Source: Nocardioides oleivorans (lineage in GTDB: Bacteria > Actinomycetota > Actinomycetes > Propionibacteriales > Nocardioidaceae). From it: a stretch of DNA of 64,000 nt. The translations under genes were made by a program, and so were the position numbers. Under the pieces are notes generated by a model that saw only the letters and a program-made list of their open reading frames with translations, had not been told where the DNA came from and did no database searches. This document shows, in pieces, positions 1 to 8,493 of the stretch. Within the stretch, counting starts at the first letter, position 1, and each line of letters begins with the position of its first letter. The stretch spans positions 1,612,001-1,676,000 of the forward strand of contig NZ_SDWT01000001.1 in assembly GCF_004137255.1 (NCBI RefSeq), read 5' to 3'.

Positions 1-1
1 C

Positions 2-1057
2 CTGGTGGACACCGGTGGCAACCAGCTCGGCCCCGACCAGGTCCAGGCGATCGTCAACCTGGTCGCCTCCAGCATCGACGGCCTCGAGCCGGCCAAGGTG
101 ACCGTCGCCGACGCCACCGGCCGCGTGCTGTCCGACAACGGCGACTCGGCGAGCGGGCTGAGCAGCAGCCGCAACCGCCAGGTGCAGGACTACCAGGACC
201 AGCTCGGCTCCAAGGCGCAGCAGATGCTCGACCAGATCTTCGGCCCCGGCCACTCCTCGGTGCAGGTCACCGCGGTCCTTGACTTCGACAAGAAGACGAC
301 CGAGACGACCACCTACAGCCGCAAGAAGGACGCGCCGACGCTGTCGGAGTCGGTACAGAGCGAGACCTACTCGGGCGGCGCCACCCCGGGCACCACGCCC
401 GGCGGCGTGGTCGGTCCGGACAGCCAGCTCGAGACGGGCGCGGGCGGCACGGGCGACGGCAGCTACCAGAACTCCTCGACCGTGCGCGAGAACGGCGTCG
501 ACAAGGTCGTCGAGCAGTCCGAGACCGCCCCCGGGACCGTCTCCTCGCTCCACGCCGCCGTCGTCATCGACACCGCCTCCAAGCAGGCCGTCGACGCCGC
601 CCAGATCAACGACCTGGTCGCCTCGGCGATCGGCCTCGACACCGAGCGTGGCGACACCATCGAGACCTCCTCGATCCCGTTCGACACCTCGGTGGCCGAC
701 GCCAACGCCGCCGCCCTCGCGGCGGCGAAGTCCGCCGAGGCCGCCGCGACCCGCAACACGTGGATCCGCAACGGTGTCCTGGCCGGCGGGGTCCTGCTGC
801 TGGTCGGCCTCGCCTGGCGGCGCTCGCGCAAGAACGCGCAGGCCCGCGAGGACGCGACGTCGTACGTCGTCGAGCAGCTGCGGCAGGAGCAGGCGTCCCG
901 CGCCCTCCAGGCCGCCGAGGCGCCGACCTCGCTCGCCCTGCCCGCCTTCGTCGAGCCGGTCGACGGGATGCGCGACGAGCTCGTCGCGCTCGTCGAGCGC
1001 CAGCCCGACGAGGTCGCCTCGCTCCTGCGCGGCTGGCTCGTGGAGCGTCCTTCATGA
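2..1057 (+). CDS. fliF: Flagellar MS-ring protein FliF (C-terminal part)
   Basis: This is the C-terminal ~350 residues of FliF, the integral membrane MS-ring on which the basal body is built. The frame is open to the left edge, so the 5' end lies outside the window. A periplasmic low-complexity Gly/Thr/Ser stretch is followed by a second transmembrane segment (TWIRNGVLAGGVLLLVGLAW, about 255-275 of the visible part). The acidic cytoplasmic tail after it is where FliG normally docks. The stop codon overlaps the fliG start by four bases (ATGA). Identity rests on this architecture and on the fliG-fliH-fliI genes downstream. Confidence 0.93.
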   Translation: MVDTGGNQLGPDQVQAIVNLVASSIDGLEPAKVTVADATGRVLSDNGDSASGLSSSRNRQVQDYQDQLGSKAQQMLDQIFGPGHSSVQVTAVLDFDKKTTETTTYSRKKDAPTLSESVQSETYSGGATPGTTPGGVVGPDSQLETGAGGTGDGSYQNSSTVRENGVDKVVEQSETAPGTVSSLHAAVVIDTASKQAVDAAQINDLVASAIGLDTERGDTIETSSIPFDTSVADANAAALAAAKSAEAAATRNTWIRNGVLAGGVLLLVGLAWRRSRKNAQAREDATSYVVEQLRQEQASRALQAAEAPTSLALPAFVEPVDGMRDELVALVERQPDEVASLLRGWLVERPS

Positions 1058-2076
1058 CCCTCATGACCACCGGCCACTCGACCCAGGGTGCCCGCAAGGC
1101 CGCCATCGTGCTCGTGCGCCTCGGCAAGGACCGTGCCAGCCAGGTGCTCGCCCACATGAGCGACGAGGAGGTCGAGGCGGTGTCCGCCGAGATCGCCCAG
1201 CTCGCCGCGGTGGAGCCGGACGAGACGCACTCGATCATGGGGGAGTTCTCCGAGCTCCTCAGCGCCCGCCAGCACATGCTGCAGGGCGGCATGGACTTCG
1301 CCCGCGACGTGCTCAAGGGCGCGCTCGGCGACGACCGGGCCGAGGAGGCCGTGCAGCGCCTCGCCGCCCGCGCGGTCCACCTGCCCTTTCAGTTCCTCGG
1401 CCGCGCCGACCCGGCCCAGCTGCGCTCCTTCATCCGCGAGGAGCACCCGCAGGTGATCGCGATCGTGCTCGCGCACATGACGGCCGAGAAGGCCTCGACG
1501 GTGCTCTCCGGCCTCGCGCCCGAGCTGCAGGCCGAGGTCGCCCACCGCATCGCCGTCATGGACCGGGCCAACCCCGAGACCGTCCGCACGGTCGAGGCGG
1601 TGCTCGAGCGCCGGCTCTCCTCGGTCCTGCAGACCACCGACTCCTCGCAGGTCGGCGGGCTCGGCCCGCTCGTCAGCATCATCAACCGCGCCGACCGCTC
1701 GACCGAGCGCCAGATCGTCGAGGGCCTCGAGACCCTCGACGCGCGCCTCGCCGAGGAGGTGCGCAGCCGGATGTTCATGTTCGAGGACATCGTCGGGCTC
1801 TCCGACCGCGACGTGCAGCAGGTCCTGCGCCAGGTCGACCCCGCCGAGCTCGCCCTCGCCCTCAAGGGGGTCTCGGAGCAGGTCCGCGACAAGATCACCG
1901 GCAACCTGTCCGAGCGTGCGGCCGAGAACGTCCTCGACGAGGTCGAGATCCTCGGCCCGGTCCGCCTCACGCAGGTCGAGGAGGCGCAGCAGTCGGTCAT
2001 CCGCACCATCCGCACCCTCGAGGAGCGTGGCGAGGTCGTCGTGCGCCGGGGAGGTGACGATGAGTTCGTCGACTGA
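1054..2076 (+). CDS. fliG: Flagellar motor switch protein FliG
   Basis: FliG couples torque from the MotAB stator to the rotor. The 340-residue length is typical. The N-terminal FliF-binding region (GARKAAIVLVRLGKDRAS), the middle domain with EEHPQVIAIVLAHM, and the charged C-terminal torque region (MFMFEDIVGLSDRDVQQVL) are all recognisable. The ATG at 1054 overlaps the fliF stop as ATGA, which fixes the start. The 3' end overlaps fliH by 17 bases, so translation of these genes is probably coupled. Confidence 0.96.
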   Translation: MTLMTTGHSTQGARKAAIVLVRLGKDRASQVLAHMSDEEVEAVSAEIAQLAAVEPDETHSIMGEFSELLSARQHMLQGGMDFARDVLKGALGDDRAEEAVQRLAARAVHLPFQFLGRADPAQLRSFIREEHPQVIAIVLAHMTAEKASTVLSGLAPELQAEVAHRIAVMDRANPETVRTVEAVLERRLSSVLQTTDSSQVGGLGPLVSIINRADRSTERQIVEGLETLDARLAEEVRSRMFMFEDIVGLSDRDVQQVLRQVDPAELALALKGVSEQVRDKITGNLSERAAENVLDEVEILGPVRLTQVEEAQQSVIRTIRTLEERGEVVVRRGGDDEFVD

Positions 2077-2644
2077 CGTCCTGCGTCCGCGGCTGCCCGA
2101 GCTGCACACGCTGGAGGCGACGCACGACACCGCGCGCGCCCAGGGCTACGCCGTCGGCTGGGCGCAGGGTCGCCGCGACGCCGAGGCGGCCGCCCGCGCG
2201 GAGTCCGACGAGCTCGCCCGCTCGGCAGCGGCCCACGAGGCCCGCCGTGACGCCGAGGTCGCCTCCGCCGTCGCCGCGCTCACCACCGCGGCCGCCGCCG
2301 CCCACGAGCTGCTGGCCGCGGCCTGCGTCCGGGTCGACGAGCAGGCAGGTGCCCTCGCGCTCGAGCTGACCCGTGCCCTCGTCGGCGCCACGCTCGACGC
2401 GGCCGGGTCCGACCCGGCCCACGTGCTCGACCGGGTCGCCGGGCTGCTGCCCGGGCACGCCGTGGCCTCGGTGCGCCTGCACCCGTCGGTCGCGGCCGTC
2501 GCGGGCGACCTCACCGCGCTCGGCGTCCAGGTCGTCGCCGACCCGACCCTCGGCCCGGCCGACGCCGTCGCCCAGGCCGACGACCACGTCGTCGACCTGC
2601 GCGTCGACGAGGCGCTCGCCCGCCTCGCGAAGGTGCTCGGATGA
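2060..2644 (+). CDS. fliH: Flagellar export ATPase regulator FliH
   Basis: This 194-residue protein is Ala/Arg/Glu-rich, with an N-terminal RAQGYAVGWAQGRRDAEAAA segment typical of FliH/YscL helical stalks. FliH dimers bind the FliI ATPase and link it to the export gate. The start ATG at 2060 lies inside the end of fliG behind a GGGGAGGTG ribosome-binding site, and the stop overlaps the fliI start (ATGA). Sequence conservation of FliH is weak, so the call relies mostly on position between fliG and fliI, size and composition. Confidence 0.85.
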   Translation: MSSSTDVLRPRLPELHTLEATHDTARAQGYAVGWAQGRRDAEAAARAESDELARSAAAHEARRDAEVASAVAALTTAAAAAHELLAAACVRVDEQAGALALELTRALVGATLDAAGSDPAHVLDRVAGLLPGHAVASVRLHPSVAAVAGDLTALGVQVVADPTLGPADAVAQADDHVVDLRVDEALARLAKVLG

Positions 2645-3942
2645 GCCTCCTGACGACCGACGTGCGCGCCCGCGCCCTCGAGGCCGTCGCCCCGCTGCGG
2701 ATGGGCCAGGTCGCCGAGCTCCTCGGCCTGCAGGTCCGGGTCACCGGCCTCCCCGCCGCCGTCGGCGACCTGGTCGCCGTCGAGGGCGCGACGCGCGTGC
2801 TCGCCGAGGTCGCCGCGATCGGCCCCGGCGGTCTCACCTGCCTGCCGCTGGGTGACACCAGCGGGCTGCGGGTGGGCGACGTCGTACGACACACGGGTGG
2901 ACCGCTGCGGATCCCCGTCGGGGAGGCCCTCCGCGGCCGGGTCCTCGACGGCCTCGGCCGGCCCATCGACGGCGGGCCGCCGCTCGACGCGCTGCCGCTC
3001 GTCGGGGTCGGCCTCGCGGCACCCGCCGCGCTGAGCCGCCCGCGCATCGACCACCAGCTCGGCCTCGGGGTCCGTGCGCTCGACGCCCTCACCCCGTGCG
3101 GCCGCGGCCAGCGCATCGGCATCATGGCCGGCTCCGGCGTCGGCAAGTCCAGCCTGCTCTCGATGGTCGCGCGCGGCACCGACGCCGAGGTGTCGGTGAT
3201 CGCCCTGGTCGGCGAGCGCGGACGCGAGGTCCGCGAGTTCATCGAGAACGACCTCGGTCCCGAGGGCCTCGCGCGGTCCGTCGTGGTCGTGGCGACCTCC
3301 GACGCACCTCCGGTCGAGCGGCTCCGCGCGGCTGGCGTCGCCACCCGGATCGCAGAGTTCTTCCGCGACAGCGGACGCCACGTCGTGCTGATGATGGACA
3401 GCCTCACCCGCGTGGCGATGGCCCAGCGCGAGATCGGCCTGTCCGCCGGCGAGCCCCCGGCCACGCGCGGCTACCCGCCGAGCGTGTTCACCCTGATGCC
3501 CCAGCTGCTCGAGCGCGCGGGCACGTCCGCGACCGGCAGCATCACCGGCCTCTACACCGTGCTGGTCGAGGGCGACGACATGCAGGACCCGATCGGCGAC
3601 ACCGCCCGCTCGATCCTCGACGGCCACGTGGTGCTCTCGCGCCGCCTCGCCACCGCCGGGCACTTCCCCAGCATCGACGTGCTCGAGTCGATCTCCCGTG
3701 TCACCCGCGCGGTCACCGACGCCGACCAGCGCGCGGACGCCACCCGGCTGCGGCAGCTGCTGGCCGCGCACCGGTCGGTGCGCGAGCTGGTCGAGATCGG
3801 CGCCTACGTCGCCGGTGCGGACGCCGACGCCGACGCCGCGCTCGCGCGGATGGACCGGATCAACGCCTTCCTCCGCCAGGACATGGACGAGAGCACCTCC
3901 CTCGCCGACACCTGGCAGTCCCTCCGAGAGCTGGTGGCCTGA
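2641..3942 (+). CDS. fliI: Flagellum-specific type III export ATPase FliI
   Basis: FliI energises unfolding and delivery of export substrates at the flagellar gate. The 433-residue protein has an F1-beta-like core. The Walker A loop AGSGVGKSS is at about 163-171 and the Walker B strand HVVLMMDSLTR at about 247-256. The GYPPSVFTLMPQLLERAG segment (277-294) is characteristic of FliI/SctN. It overlaps fliH upstream by 4 bases and fliJ downstream by a single base, which is consistent with stoichiometric production of the FliHIJ complex. Confidence 0.97.
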   Translation: MSLLTTDVRARALEAVAPLRMGQVAELLGLQVRVTGLPAAVGDLVAVEGATRVLAEVAAIGPGGLTCLPLGDTSGLRVGDVVRHTGGPLRIPVGEALRGRVLDGLGRPIDGGPPLDALPLVGVGLAAPAALSRPRIDHQLGLGVRALDALTPCGRGQRIGIMAGSGVGKSSLLSMVARGTDAEVSVIALVGERGREVREFIENDLGPEGLARSVVVVATSDAPPVERLRAAGVATRIAEFFRDSGRHVVLMMDSLTRVAMAQREIGLSAGEPPATRGYPPSVFTLMPQLLERAGTSATGSITGLYTVLVEGDDMQDPIGDTARSILDGHVVLSRRLATAGHFPSIDVLESISRVTRAVTDADQRADATRLRQLLAAHRSVRELVEIGAYVAGADADADAALARMDRINAFLRQDMDESTSLADTWQSLRELVA

Positions 3943-4430
3943 TGGCACGCACCCCCGACTCCGACCCCGACGCCGGGATGCGCGCGGTCGCACGCGTGCG
4001 CGGCGTGCGTGAGCACGACAGCCGCCTCGGCCTGGCCACCGCCGTCGCCGACGAGCTCGAGGCGGCCCGCCGCCTCGACGCGGCCGGCGTACGCCTCGCC
4101 GCGATGACCCACCCTGCCGTCACCGACCCCGCCGGCTTCGCCTCCGCCCGGCTGGCGGCGGGCGATGCGGTCGCCGCCATCGCCGCGTCGCGGGCCTCGC
4201 TCGCCTCCTTCACCACCTTCGCCGCGGTCGCCCGCGAGCACTGGCAGCGAGACCGCGCCCGCCTCGACGCCGTCGAGCTCCTGCTCGAGCGGCGCGTCGA
4301 GCAGCGCCGCGAGGAGCGGGCGCGCCGCGAGCGCGTCGAGATCGACGACCTCGTCGCCGCCCGGTGGCTGCGGGCCCGCCGCGGCACGGACGACGGCGCG
4401 GTCGACGGCGCGGACGGTGGCGCGGCATGA
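3942..4430 (+). CDS. fliJ: Flagellar export chaperone FliJ
   Basis: This 162-residue protein is highly charged and predicted to be almost entirely helical, with a central Arg/Glu-rich coiled coil (LLLERRVEQRREERARRERV). FliJ acts as the central stalk of the FliI hexamer and escorts export chaperones. The ATG shares one base with the fliI stop (TGATG), and the 3' end overlaps the next ORF as ATGA. The family is poorly conserved, so the assignment rests on coiled-coil character, size and position directly after fliI. Confidence 0.8.
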   Translation: MARTPDSDPDAGMRAVARVRGVREHDSRLGLATAVADELEAARRLDAAGVRLAAMTHPAVTDPAGFASARLAAGDAVAAIAASRASLASFTTFAAVAREHWQRDRARLDAVELLLERRVEQRREERARRERVEIDDLVAARWLRARRGTDDGAVDGADGGAA

Positions 4431-5395
4431 GCATCACGGACGTCACCGCGCGCATCTCCCAGATCCAGTCGCAGCTCGCCCTGCTGCCGGGGTCGTCGGT
4501 CGGCTCGAGCAGCTTCGCCACCGCCCTGGACCGGACGTCGGCCGCCTCGGTCACCTCGACCACGGGCGGCTCGGTCACCGGCGACCAGGTCGTCGCGAAG
4601 GCCAGGGAGATGGTCGGCCTGCCCTACGTCTGGGGCGGGACCGACCCCGAGAAGGGCGTCGACTGCTCCGGCCTCGTGCAGTCCGTCTTCTCGTCCTTCG
4701 GCATCGACCTGCCCCGGCTCTCCGCCGACCAGGCGCGGGCCGGCACGCCGGTCGCGAGCATGGCCGACGCGAAGCCCGGCGACCTCATCGCGTGGGACAA
4801 CTCCAGCCGCAACGTCGGCGCCGACCACATCGCCATCTACATCGGCAACGGCCAGATGATCGAGGCGCCCCGACCCGGCGGGCACGTGCAGGTGGTCCCG
4901 GTGACCACCCCGCCCGACTACATCCGCCGCGTCATCCCGGAGGCGTCCTCGGTCACCCCCAGCAGCCCTGTGTCCCCGGTCGCCGGGTCGAGCGGCGACG
5001 TGCCGCCCGGGACGCCGTACGCCGACCTCTTCCGCGCTGCCGGCGCCGCCCATCACGTCGACCCGGCGCTGCTCGCCGCGGTGGCGCAGCAGGAGTCGGG
5101 CTTCGACCCGAAGGCCGTCAGCCCCGCGGGCGCGCAGGGGATCATGCAGCTGATGCCCGGCACCGCGAAGGGCCTCGGCGTCACCGACCCGTTCGACCCG
5201 GCCCAGGCCATCGACGGCGCGGCCAAGCTCCTCGACAACCTGATCACCCGCTTCGGCTCGATCGAGATGTCCCTGGCCGCCTACAACGCCGGCCCCGGCG
5301 CCGTCGTCCGCTACGACGGCGTACCGCCGTACCCGGAGACCCAGAACTACGTGAAGTCGGTCATGGCCCACTGGCTCGGAGGAGCAGCCGCATGA
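4427..5395 (+). CDS. Bifunctional NlpC/P60 peptidase and lytic transglycosylase in the flagellar operon
   Basis: This 322-residue protein joins two wall-cutting domains. An NlpC/P60 domain spans about 52-165, with catalytic Cys80 in GVDCSGLVQSVF and His134 in ADHIAIYIGNG. An SLT lytic transglycosylase domain spans about 195-318, with catalytic Glu223 in QQESGFDP, the GIMQLMPGTA motif and AAYNAGPG. The former should cut the peptide stem and the latter the glycan strand. There is no Sec signal peptide. The N-terminus begins MSIT, as does the next gene product, the secreted FliK, so export through the flagellar apparatus is likely. It sits where a FlgJ-like rod hydrolase would be expected, overlapped by 4 bases on both sides. 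Confidence 0.9.
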   Translation: MSITDVTARISQIQSQLALLPGSSVGSSSFATALDRTSAASVTSTTGGSVTGDQVVAKAREMVGLPYVWGGTDPEKGVDCSGLVQSVFSSFGIDLPRLSADQARAGTPVASMADAKPGDLIAWDNSSRNVGADHIAIYIGNGQMIEAPRPGGHVQVVPVTTPPDYIRRVIPEASSVTPSSPVSPVAGSSGDVPPGTPYADLFRAAGAAHHVDPALLAAVAQQESGFDPKAVSPAGAQGIMQLMPGTAKGLGVTDPFDPAQAIDGAAKLLDNLITRFGSIEMSLAAYNAGPGAVVRYDGVPPYPETQNYVKSVMAHWLGGAAA

Positions 5396-6687
5396 GCATC
5401 ACATCCCTGACCGTCGCGACCCTGGACCTCGGGTCGATCCCGATCGGTCCGAACGGCGCCCCCGCCACGAGCGACCCCGCCGCGGCCGGCAGCTTCGCCG
5501 CGCTGGTGGCCGGACTGCTCGGTACGTCGACCGCCGCGGCCGGCCCTGCCGGCCCGGTGCCTGGGGGGCCGGGGCTCGCGGACCAGCTGACCGGCGAGCC
5601 GACCGACCCGACGACCGACCCGGCCACCGACCCGGCCACCGACCCGGCCACCGACCCGGCCACCGACCCGGCCACCGACCCGGCCACCGACCCGGCCACC
5701 GGGAAGGAGGCCGACGAGGCGTCGGGCGACGCGGCCGGCTCGACCGCCGTCCCGACGGCGCTGCTCGCGAACATGGCGCCCCTGCCCCAGACGACCGTGC
5801 CGGCCCCGGCCACCGCGGCCCCGGACGTCGCGGGCCGGGCCGTCGAGGCGGCCGCGCCCGTCCCGGCTCCCGACGCTGCTCCCGGCGCCGACCCCGCCTC
5901 CGCTCCCGAGGCCGCGGCCACGTCGTCCGACGGGGCCGGCCCGCTCCCGGCCGGCGCTCCCCGGGACGGCGGGTCCGGCTCGGAGGGGGCCGGACCGGGG
6001 ACGTCCGACGGCTCGGGAGGGTGGCAGCGACCGGACGGTGCGGGAGCCACCGCGTCGGCGGCGGCCCCGGTCTCGGGCACCCCGGTCCCAGGCACCCCGG
6101 CATCGGTCCCGGTGTCGGCGCCGACGCTCCCGACAGCCGCGGCGAGCCCGCAGGCCGAGCCGCCGCGCGCAGCCGCACCCGTCGCGCAGCTCGCCCCGGA
6201 GGTCACCCGGCTCGTCTCGCGCGGCAACGGCGTCCACCGGCTCACCATGCGCCTCCAGCCGGAGGCGCTGGGGGAGGTGCGCGTGACGATGACCGTCCGC
6301 GACGGCGCCGTCCAGGTGCACCTCAGCGGCGGCGACGACGCCGCTCGCGCCCTGGCCGAGGGCGCCCCGGAGCTCCGGCGGGTCCTCGAGCTCGCCGGCG
6401 TGACCGAGGCCCGGGTGGTCGTGCGCGACACCTCGGGCCAGACGGCCGGCCAGGCATCCGGCCAGGCATCCGGCCAGCCGGGCACCACCGGCACCACGAC
6501 GTCGTACGACACCCAGGCGGGTGCCGGCGGTGACACCCCGTCGACGCGCGGGGACGCAGGACAGCAGGACCAGCACGCACGGACGCGTGGTGGAGCAGGC
6601 GCCAGGGACGGCCTCACCGACGGAGCGACCGCGCTCCGTCCCGACCCGGTCACCGCTGCCCGTCCGGGCATCGACCTGACCATGTGA
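5392..6687 (+). CDS. fliK: Flagellar hook-length control protein FliK
   Basis: FliK measures hook length and switches export specificity. The 431-residue protein has the usual pattern: a long Pro/Ala/Thr-rich N-terminal ruler, then a conserved C-terminal Flg_hook domain (about 260-350; core LTMRLQPEALGEVRVTMT), then a low-complexity tail. The ruler contains seven perfect TDPA repeats, and a short QASG repeat lies near the C-terminus. The start overlaps the hydrolase stop by 4 bases. It sits just before flgD and flgE, as in many flagellar operons. Confidence 0.9.
   Translation: MSITSLTVATLDLGSIPIGPNGAPATSDPAAAGSFAALVAGLLGTSTAAAGPAGPVPGGPGLADQLTGEPTDPTTDPATDPATDPATDPATDPATDPATDPATGKEADEASGDAAGSTAVPTALLANMAPLPQTTVPAPATAAPDVAGRAVEAAAPVPAPDAAPGADPASAPEAAATSSDGAGPLPAGAPRDGGSGSEGAGPGTSDGSGGWQRPDGAGATASAAAPVSGTPVPGTPASVPVSAPTLPTAAASPQAEPPRAAAPVAQLAPEVTRLVSRGNGVHRLTMRLQPEALGEVRVTMTVRDGAVQVHLSGGDDAARALAEGAPELRRVLELAGVTEARVVVRDTSGQTAGQASGQASGQPGTTGTTTSYDTQAGAGGDTPSTRGDAGQQDQHARTRGGAGARDGLTDGATALRPDPVTAARPGIDLTM
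5614..5697 (+). repeat. Seven tandem 12-bp repeats inside fliK
   Basis: Seven identical copies of ACCGACCCGGCC run head to tail and encode (Thr-Asp-Pro-Ala)7 in the FliK ruler region. The unit is a multiple of three, so copy-number change keeps the frame while altering ruler length. Confidence 0.97.
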
Positions 6688-6696
6688 GGAGGGGAA

Positions 6697-7158
6697 GTGA
6701 CGATCTCCGCGAACGAGCCGGTGACCGGCACGCCCACCGCGTTCCCGACGGGCACGACGACGCTCTCGTCGACCTCCGAGGACAAGCAGATGTTCCTGGA
6801 GCTGATGGTCGCCCAGCTCCGCTACCAGGACCCGCTCAACCCGGCCGACTCCGGTGAGTTCCTCGCGCAGTCGGCGCAGTTCACCGCGCTGGAGAAGATG
6901 CAGGACGTCTCCGACCGCGTGGGCGCGCTGCTCGGCTCGCAGATGGCCTTCGGTGCGGGGGCCATGGTCGGCCAGCAGGTGTCGTGGGTCGACACCGATG
7001 GCACCACGACCCACAACGGCACCATCTCCGGCGTCACCTTCGGCGCACAGGGACCGGTCTTCGAAATCGACGGCACCCAGGTCCCGCTGGCCCAGCTCCT
7101 CTCCGTCGGGACGACCACCCCGGCACCGACCCCTCCGACCACCACTCCGACGGCCTGA
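6697..7158 (+). CDS. flgD: Flagellar hook assembly scaffold FlgD
   Basis: FlgD caps the growing hook and directs FlgE polymerisation. The 153-residue protein contains the family's N-terminal signature (MFLELMVAQLRYQDPLNPAD, about 29-48) followed by SGEFLAQSAQFTALEKM. A short C-terminal beta region and a Thr/Pro tail complete it, which makes it shorter than enterobacterial FlgD. The GTG start is preceded by a strong GAGGAGGGG ribosome-binding site nine bases after the fliK stop. Confidence 0.95.
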   Translation: MTISANEPVTGTPTAFPTGTTTLSSTSEDKQMFLELMVAQLRYQDPLNPADSGEFLAQSAQFTALEKMQDVSDRVGALLGSQMAFGAGAMVGQQVSWVDTDGTTTHNGTISGVTFGAQGPVFEIDGTQVPLAQLLSVGTTTPAPTPPTTTPTA

Positions 7159-7183
7159 CGCCGTCCTCCGAAAGGAACCACCA

Positions 7184-8023
7184 ATGCTCCGCTCGCTCTT
7201 CTCCGGCATCAGCGGCCTCCGCGCCAACCAGACGATGCTCGACGTCACCGGCAACAACATCGCCAACGCCAACACGGTCGGCTTCAAGGCCACCACCACG
7301 GTGTTCCAGGACACCCTCAGCCAGGTCATGCGGGGCGCCGGCGCTGCCGGCACGACCGGCGGCGGCACCAACCCGATCCAGGTCGGCCTCGGCGTCCAGG
7401 TCGCCGCCACCCGCGGCAACTTCGGCCAGGGCTCGGCGCAGACCACCGGCGCGGCCACCGACCTGATGATCCAGGGCGACGGCATGTTCGTCCTCGGCTC
7501 GGGCGCCGACCGCGTCTACACGCGCGCCGGGGCCTTCACGTGGGACGAGGCGGGCAACCTGGTCTCCTCGAGCGGCAAGAAGGTCCAGGGGTACGCCCCG
7601 GGCGACGCGGGCGGCACGCTCGTCGACATCAACCTCGACTCGCTCCAGTCGACCCTGCCCGCCGGCGTCGAGATGACGTCGTACTCGATCGGCAGCGACG
7701 GCGTCCTGCGCGGCACCTTCTCCGACGACGTGCAGCGCGACATCGCCCTCGTGGCGATCGCCGACTTCACCAACCCGGCGGGCCTCGAGCGCGTCGGCGA
7801 GACCGCCTTCCGGGCCAGCGCCAACTCCGGCGCCCCCGAGCTCGGCGTCGCCGGCCAGGGCAGCCGCGGTGACCTGATGGGCGGCACGCTCGAGATGTCC
7901 AACGTCGACCTGTCGGCGGAGTTCACCAACCTGATCCTCGCCCAGCGCGGCTTCCAGGCCAGCTCGCGCGTGATCACCACCTCCGACCAGGTGCTCGAGG
8001 AGCTCGTCAACATCAAGCGCTGA
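7184..8023 (+). CDS. flgE: Flagellar hook protein FlgE (FlgE/FlgG-type)
   Basis: This is a 279-residue axial protein with the N-terminal flagellar rod/hook signature (LDVTGNNIANANTVGFKA) and the C-terminal EFTNLILAQRGFQASSRVI helix that pairs with it in the filament core. Its position directly after flgD indicates the hook protein. At 279 residues it is shorter than most FlgE proteins (often 400 or more) and closer to FlgG, so a distal rod role cannot be excluded. The ATG follows an AAAGGA ribosome-binding site. A terminator-like hairpin lies just downstream. Confidence 0.85.
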   Translation: MLRSLFSGISGLRANQTMLDVTGNNIANANTVGFKATTTVFQDTLSQVMRGAGAAGTTGGGTNPIQVGLGVQVAATRGNFGQGSAQTTGAATDLMIQGDGMFVLGSGADRVYTRAGAFTWDEAGNLVSSSGKKVQGYAPGDAGGTLVDINLDSLQSTLPAGVEMTSYSIGSDGVLRGTFSDDVQRDIALVAIADFTNPAGLERVGETAFRASANSGAPELGVAGQGSRGDLMGGTLEMSNVDLSAEFTNLILAQRGFQASSRVITTSDQVLEELVNIKR

Positions 8024-8043
8024 CGCGTCGTCTCCCGGCCCAC

Positions 8044-8076
8044 GGCCCGGTGGTCCCTCCTCGGGGCCGCCGGGCC
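8044..8076 (+). terminator. Strong GC-rich hairpin after flgE
   Basis: A 14-base stem with two G-U wobbles and a 5-base TCCTC loop begins 20 bases after the flgE stop. The arms are 8044-8057 and 8063-8076. There is no U-tract, as is usual for high-GC actinobacterial terminators. It separates the fliF-flgE unit from the flbD unit. Confidence 0.75.
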
Positions 8077-8130
8077 GTTGCTGCTGCATGCCATGGCGGA
8101 GCGACGGGCCCGGATCCACGGCGAGTTCCC

Positions 8131-8158
8131 CTCAGGTCGGCCGGCGCGCGGCCGATGG
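8131..8158 (+). promoter_or_regulatory. Sigma-28 (FliA/WhiG-type) promoter for flbD-motAB-fliL
   Basis: CTCAGG at 8131-8136 and GCCGATGG at 8151-8158 are separated by the same distance (TCAG-N15-GCCGAT) as the matching elements before fliM and flhA. GCCGAT matches the sigma-28 family -10 consensus (GCCGATAA). It follows the hairpin at 8044-8076 and lies about 60 bases before flbD. Confidence 0.75.
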
Positions 8159-8217
8159 AAGGACCACGAGGCCCACGGACGGGCCTCGAGTACACGCACA
8201 GGGATGGTGCACCGAAC

Positions 8218-8493
8218 ATGATTGTGTTGACCCGACTCTCCGGCTCGCCGTTCGTCCTGAACGCCGACCTGATCGAACGCCTCGACAGCACCCCCGACAC
8301 GGTGGTGACGCTGGTCGACGGCAAGAAGTACGTCGTGGGCGAGGACCTGCTGCAGGTGGTGGACGAGGTCCGCGCCTGGCGCGGCAGCATCATCGCCGCC
8401 GGCGCGATGGCCGAGGCCTCACCGACCGCGTGGGCCCCCCGCGCGCACCTCGCGGCCGTGTCCGACCACCCCACGCTGGAAGGTGAGGGCTGA
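8218..8493 (+). CDS. flbD: FlbD-family flagellar protein
   Basis: This is a 91-residue protein. Its first ~60 residues match the small FlbD family (MIVLTRLSGSPFVLNADLIE, then TLVDGKKYVVGEDLLQVVD), followed by a 30-residue Ala-rich tail. The family sits in flagellar operons of Gram-positive bacteria and has no firmly established biochemical role. It is unrelated to the Caulobacter regulator of the same name. The ATG at 8218 gives the family N-terminus exactly. The stop overlaps the motA start (TGATG). Confidence 0.88.
   Translation: MIVLTRLSGSPFVLNADLIERLDSTPDTVVTLVDGKKYVVGEDLLQVVDEVRAWRGSIIAAGAMAEASPTAWAPRAHLAAVSDHPTLEGEG

Noticed and set aside
5614..5697. CRISPR-like direct repeats
   Set aside because: The units are contiguous 12-mers in frame inside fliK, with no spacers.
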